Made by a program: the position numbers and the translations under genes
Source of the DNA: Clostridia bacterium
GTDB taxonomy: Bacteria > Bacillota > Clostridia > Christensenellales > Borkfalkiaceae
Assembly (NCBI GenBank): GCA_017399035.1
Contig: JAFQEM010000012.1
Span: forward strand, 1-48,061
Length of the DNA stretch: 48,061 nucleotides
Direction of reading: 5' to 3'
The notes under the pieces: model-generated
Seen by the model: only the letters and a program-made list of their open reading frames with translations
The model's database searches: none
Told to the model about the DNA's origin: nothing
Shown: positions 47,106 to 48,061 of the stretch, one piece after another
How the letters are laid out: each line of letters starts with the position of its first letter
How positions within the stretch are numbered: position 1 is the stretch's first letter

Positions 47106-47750
47106 ATGGCAAAGGCTGTGTTTTTTGATTTAGACGGAACGGTGCTTGATACGTTAGAAGATATTGCAGACTGTATGAATATGGCGTTAGAAGAGTTAGG
47201 ATATCAGCCTAAAACTTATGCTGAATATAGACCTGTAGTAGGTAACGACGCGCCAAACTTCGTAAGAAAACTTTTGGGCGAAATGCCTTATGAAGAACTT
47301 ATGCGTATTTGGAATTGTTACATACCTTACGTGGAAAAATACGGCACGCTAAAATCTAAGGTTTTCGACGGACTAAAAGAAGTTATTTTGACGCTTAAAG
47401 AACGTGGTTTTAAACCAGTTTTGTACACTAACAAGACCCCCGACGAATTAGTACCTTTTATAGATAAGTTTTTATCGGATATAGGGTTTGAAGTTATTGA
47501 GGGTGTTGGCGGAACTAAATATTCTAAACCTTGCCCTGACAGAGTTGTTGAAATATTAAAACAACTTGGCGTTGACAAAAAAGACGCTTATTTTGTTGGC
47601 GACGGCGAAACGGATATGTTCACTGCAACTAATTCGGGTATAAACGCCGTAGGTGTGCTTTGGGGTAACCGTGATGAGGGGCAACTGCTTGAAAGCGGTG
47701 CAAAATTTATAGCAAAAAAACCGTGTGATTTGTTAGATATAATTAAATAG
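47106..47750 (+). CDS. HAD hydrolase, phosphoglycolate phosphatase-like
   Basis: A 214-residue HAD phosphatase with a helical cap: motif I VFFDLDGTVLDTLEDIADCMN, motif II VLYTNKT, Lys in TKYSKPCPDRV, motif IV YFVGDGETDMFTATNSGINAVGVLWG (in parts). This is the Gph-type group; it may clear phosphoglycolate or act on other small phosphates. The start at 47106 has GGAGG 6 nt upstream; an earlier ATG at 47073 lies inside the leader hairpin. Confidence 0.9.
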   Translation: MAKAVFFDLDGTVLDTLEDIADCMNMALEELGYQPKTYAEYRPVVGNDAPNFVRKLLGEMPYEELMRIWNCYIPYVEKYGTLKSKVFDGLKEVILTLKERGFKPVLYTNKTPDELVPFIDKFLSDIGFEVIEGVGGTKYSKPCPDRVVEILKQLGVDKKDAYFVGDGETDMFTATNSGINAVGVLWGNRDEGQLLESGAKFIAKKPCDLLDIIK

Positions 47751-47761
47751 TGATAATAGAA

Positions 47762-47802
47762 AACGCGCCGTCGTGAAAAGACGGCGCGTTAAATTTTAAA
47801 TA
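47762..47802. terminator. Bidirectional terminator
   Basis: AACGCGCCGTC with GACGGCGCGTT (11 bp), 7-nt loop, then AAATTTTAAA; lies between converging genes. Confidence 0.85.
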
Positions 47803-47805
47803 AAA

Positions 47806-48061
47806 TTATACTATTATAAACCCAGCAATCAATACCGCAACGCAAGCAAGAATTGCAACGGTTAAAAGCGAGCGCTTGCAAACGGACGCAAAAACGGCTA
47901 TAATCGTTCCTATAAGTGCTGTATAAAAGTTTCCAGTAGAGTAAAATATGTACGGAAAAGTCATTGCGGAAAGGACTGCGTAGGGGATATAAAAGAGCAC
48001 GCTTTTTAAATACGTAGACTTAATTTTGCGACGAAAAAACGCAAACGGTATCATTCTTATT
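47806..48061 (-). CDS. azlD: AzlD-family branched-chain amino acid exporter subunit, N-terminus cut by window
   Basis: The visible part ends a small membrane protein: IRMIPFAFFRRKI, then LKSVLFYIPYAVLSAMTFP, TGNFYTALIGTIIAVFASV and a last hydrophobic helix. AzlD pairs with AzlC to export branched-chain amino acids or analogues. The frame continues past the internal Met at 48054 (codons for Ile and Arg precede it), and family members have about 20 further residues with TYLIR before MIPF, so the true start and azlC lie beyond the window. Confidence 0.82.
   Translation of the reverse strand, partial: IRMIPFAFFRRKIKSTYLKSVLFYIPYAVLSAMTFPYIFYSTGNFYTALIGTIIAVFASVCKRSLLTVAILACVAVLIAGFIIV

Overview
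The window is AT-rich, densely packed bacterial chromosome that looks like an uncultured gut Clostridia-type Firmicute. The evidence is: Gram-positive style AGGAGG-like ribosome binding sites, a SpoVB-like flippase, LysM and NlpC/P60 wall proteins, an ECF folate transporter, Isc genes led by an Rrf2 regulator, an archaeal-type AspRS, and DUF421/DUF4363, DegV and DUF1667 proteins common in Clostridia. I see no rRNA, tRNA, CRISPR array, transposase or phage gene. Genus-level placement is not possible by eye.

Layout. 0-9 kb: a truncated GrpB-like gene, nagA, a hairpin-rich spacer, DUF4363/DUF421, folT behind a THF riboswitch, cardiolipin synthase, a SpoVB-like flippase, a LysM protein, and an SPFH membrane protein paired with a ribbon-helix-helix protein. 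9-13 kb: aspS, degV, a membrane-anchored protein with two YegP units, and a small conserved protein. 13-17 kb: a complete nadA-nadB-nadC-niaR operon for de novo NAD synthesis with its repressor. 17-21 kb: an NlpC/P60 lipoprotein and a P-type ATPase controlled by a yybP-ykoY (Mn2+) riboswitch. 21-29 kb: iscR-nifS-nifU, a DMT transporter, fba, an M29 aminopeptidase, gap, a LysR regulator, an unlisted 56-residue membrane peptide, and an ArsR regulator. 29-35 kb: uvrC, Cof-type HAD, lon and engB as one block. 35-43 kb: DUF3267/DUF6062, HAD and SGNH hydrolases, two tandem structured small RNAs, a small protein, a GMP synthetase lacking the amidotransferase domain, a DMT transporter and a sodium symporter. 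43-48 kb: a DeoR-type repressor divergent from a three-gene glycerol-3-phosphate dehydrogenase-like operon, a phosphatase and a truncated azlD.

The most unusual signals are not protein-coding. (1) At 38.05-38.57 kb two tandem transcription units each have a TTGATA-N17-TATACT promoter, a roughly 200-nt RNA whose ends pair into a long stem, and a near-identical C(UUCG)G terminator. The RNA bodies differ but the fold is kept, resembling a duplicated 6S-like RNA. (2) Intergenic arrays of very short hairpins at 1.6, 11.3, 22.8 and 42.7 kb share modules, with compensatory changes between copies. (3) Three genes without a Shine-Dalgarno (the NlpC lipoprotein, uvrC, DUF6062) have a sigma-A type -10 box exactly 6 nt before the start codon, suggesting leaderless mRNAs. 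(4) Three 11-bp-phased TGAT repeats overlap the promoter of the SPFH/ribbon-helix-helix pair.

All functional calls come from reading motifs and family resemblance; no database search was run.
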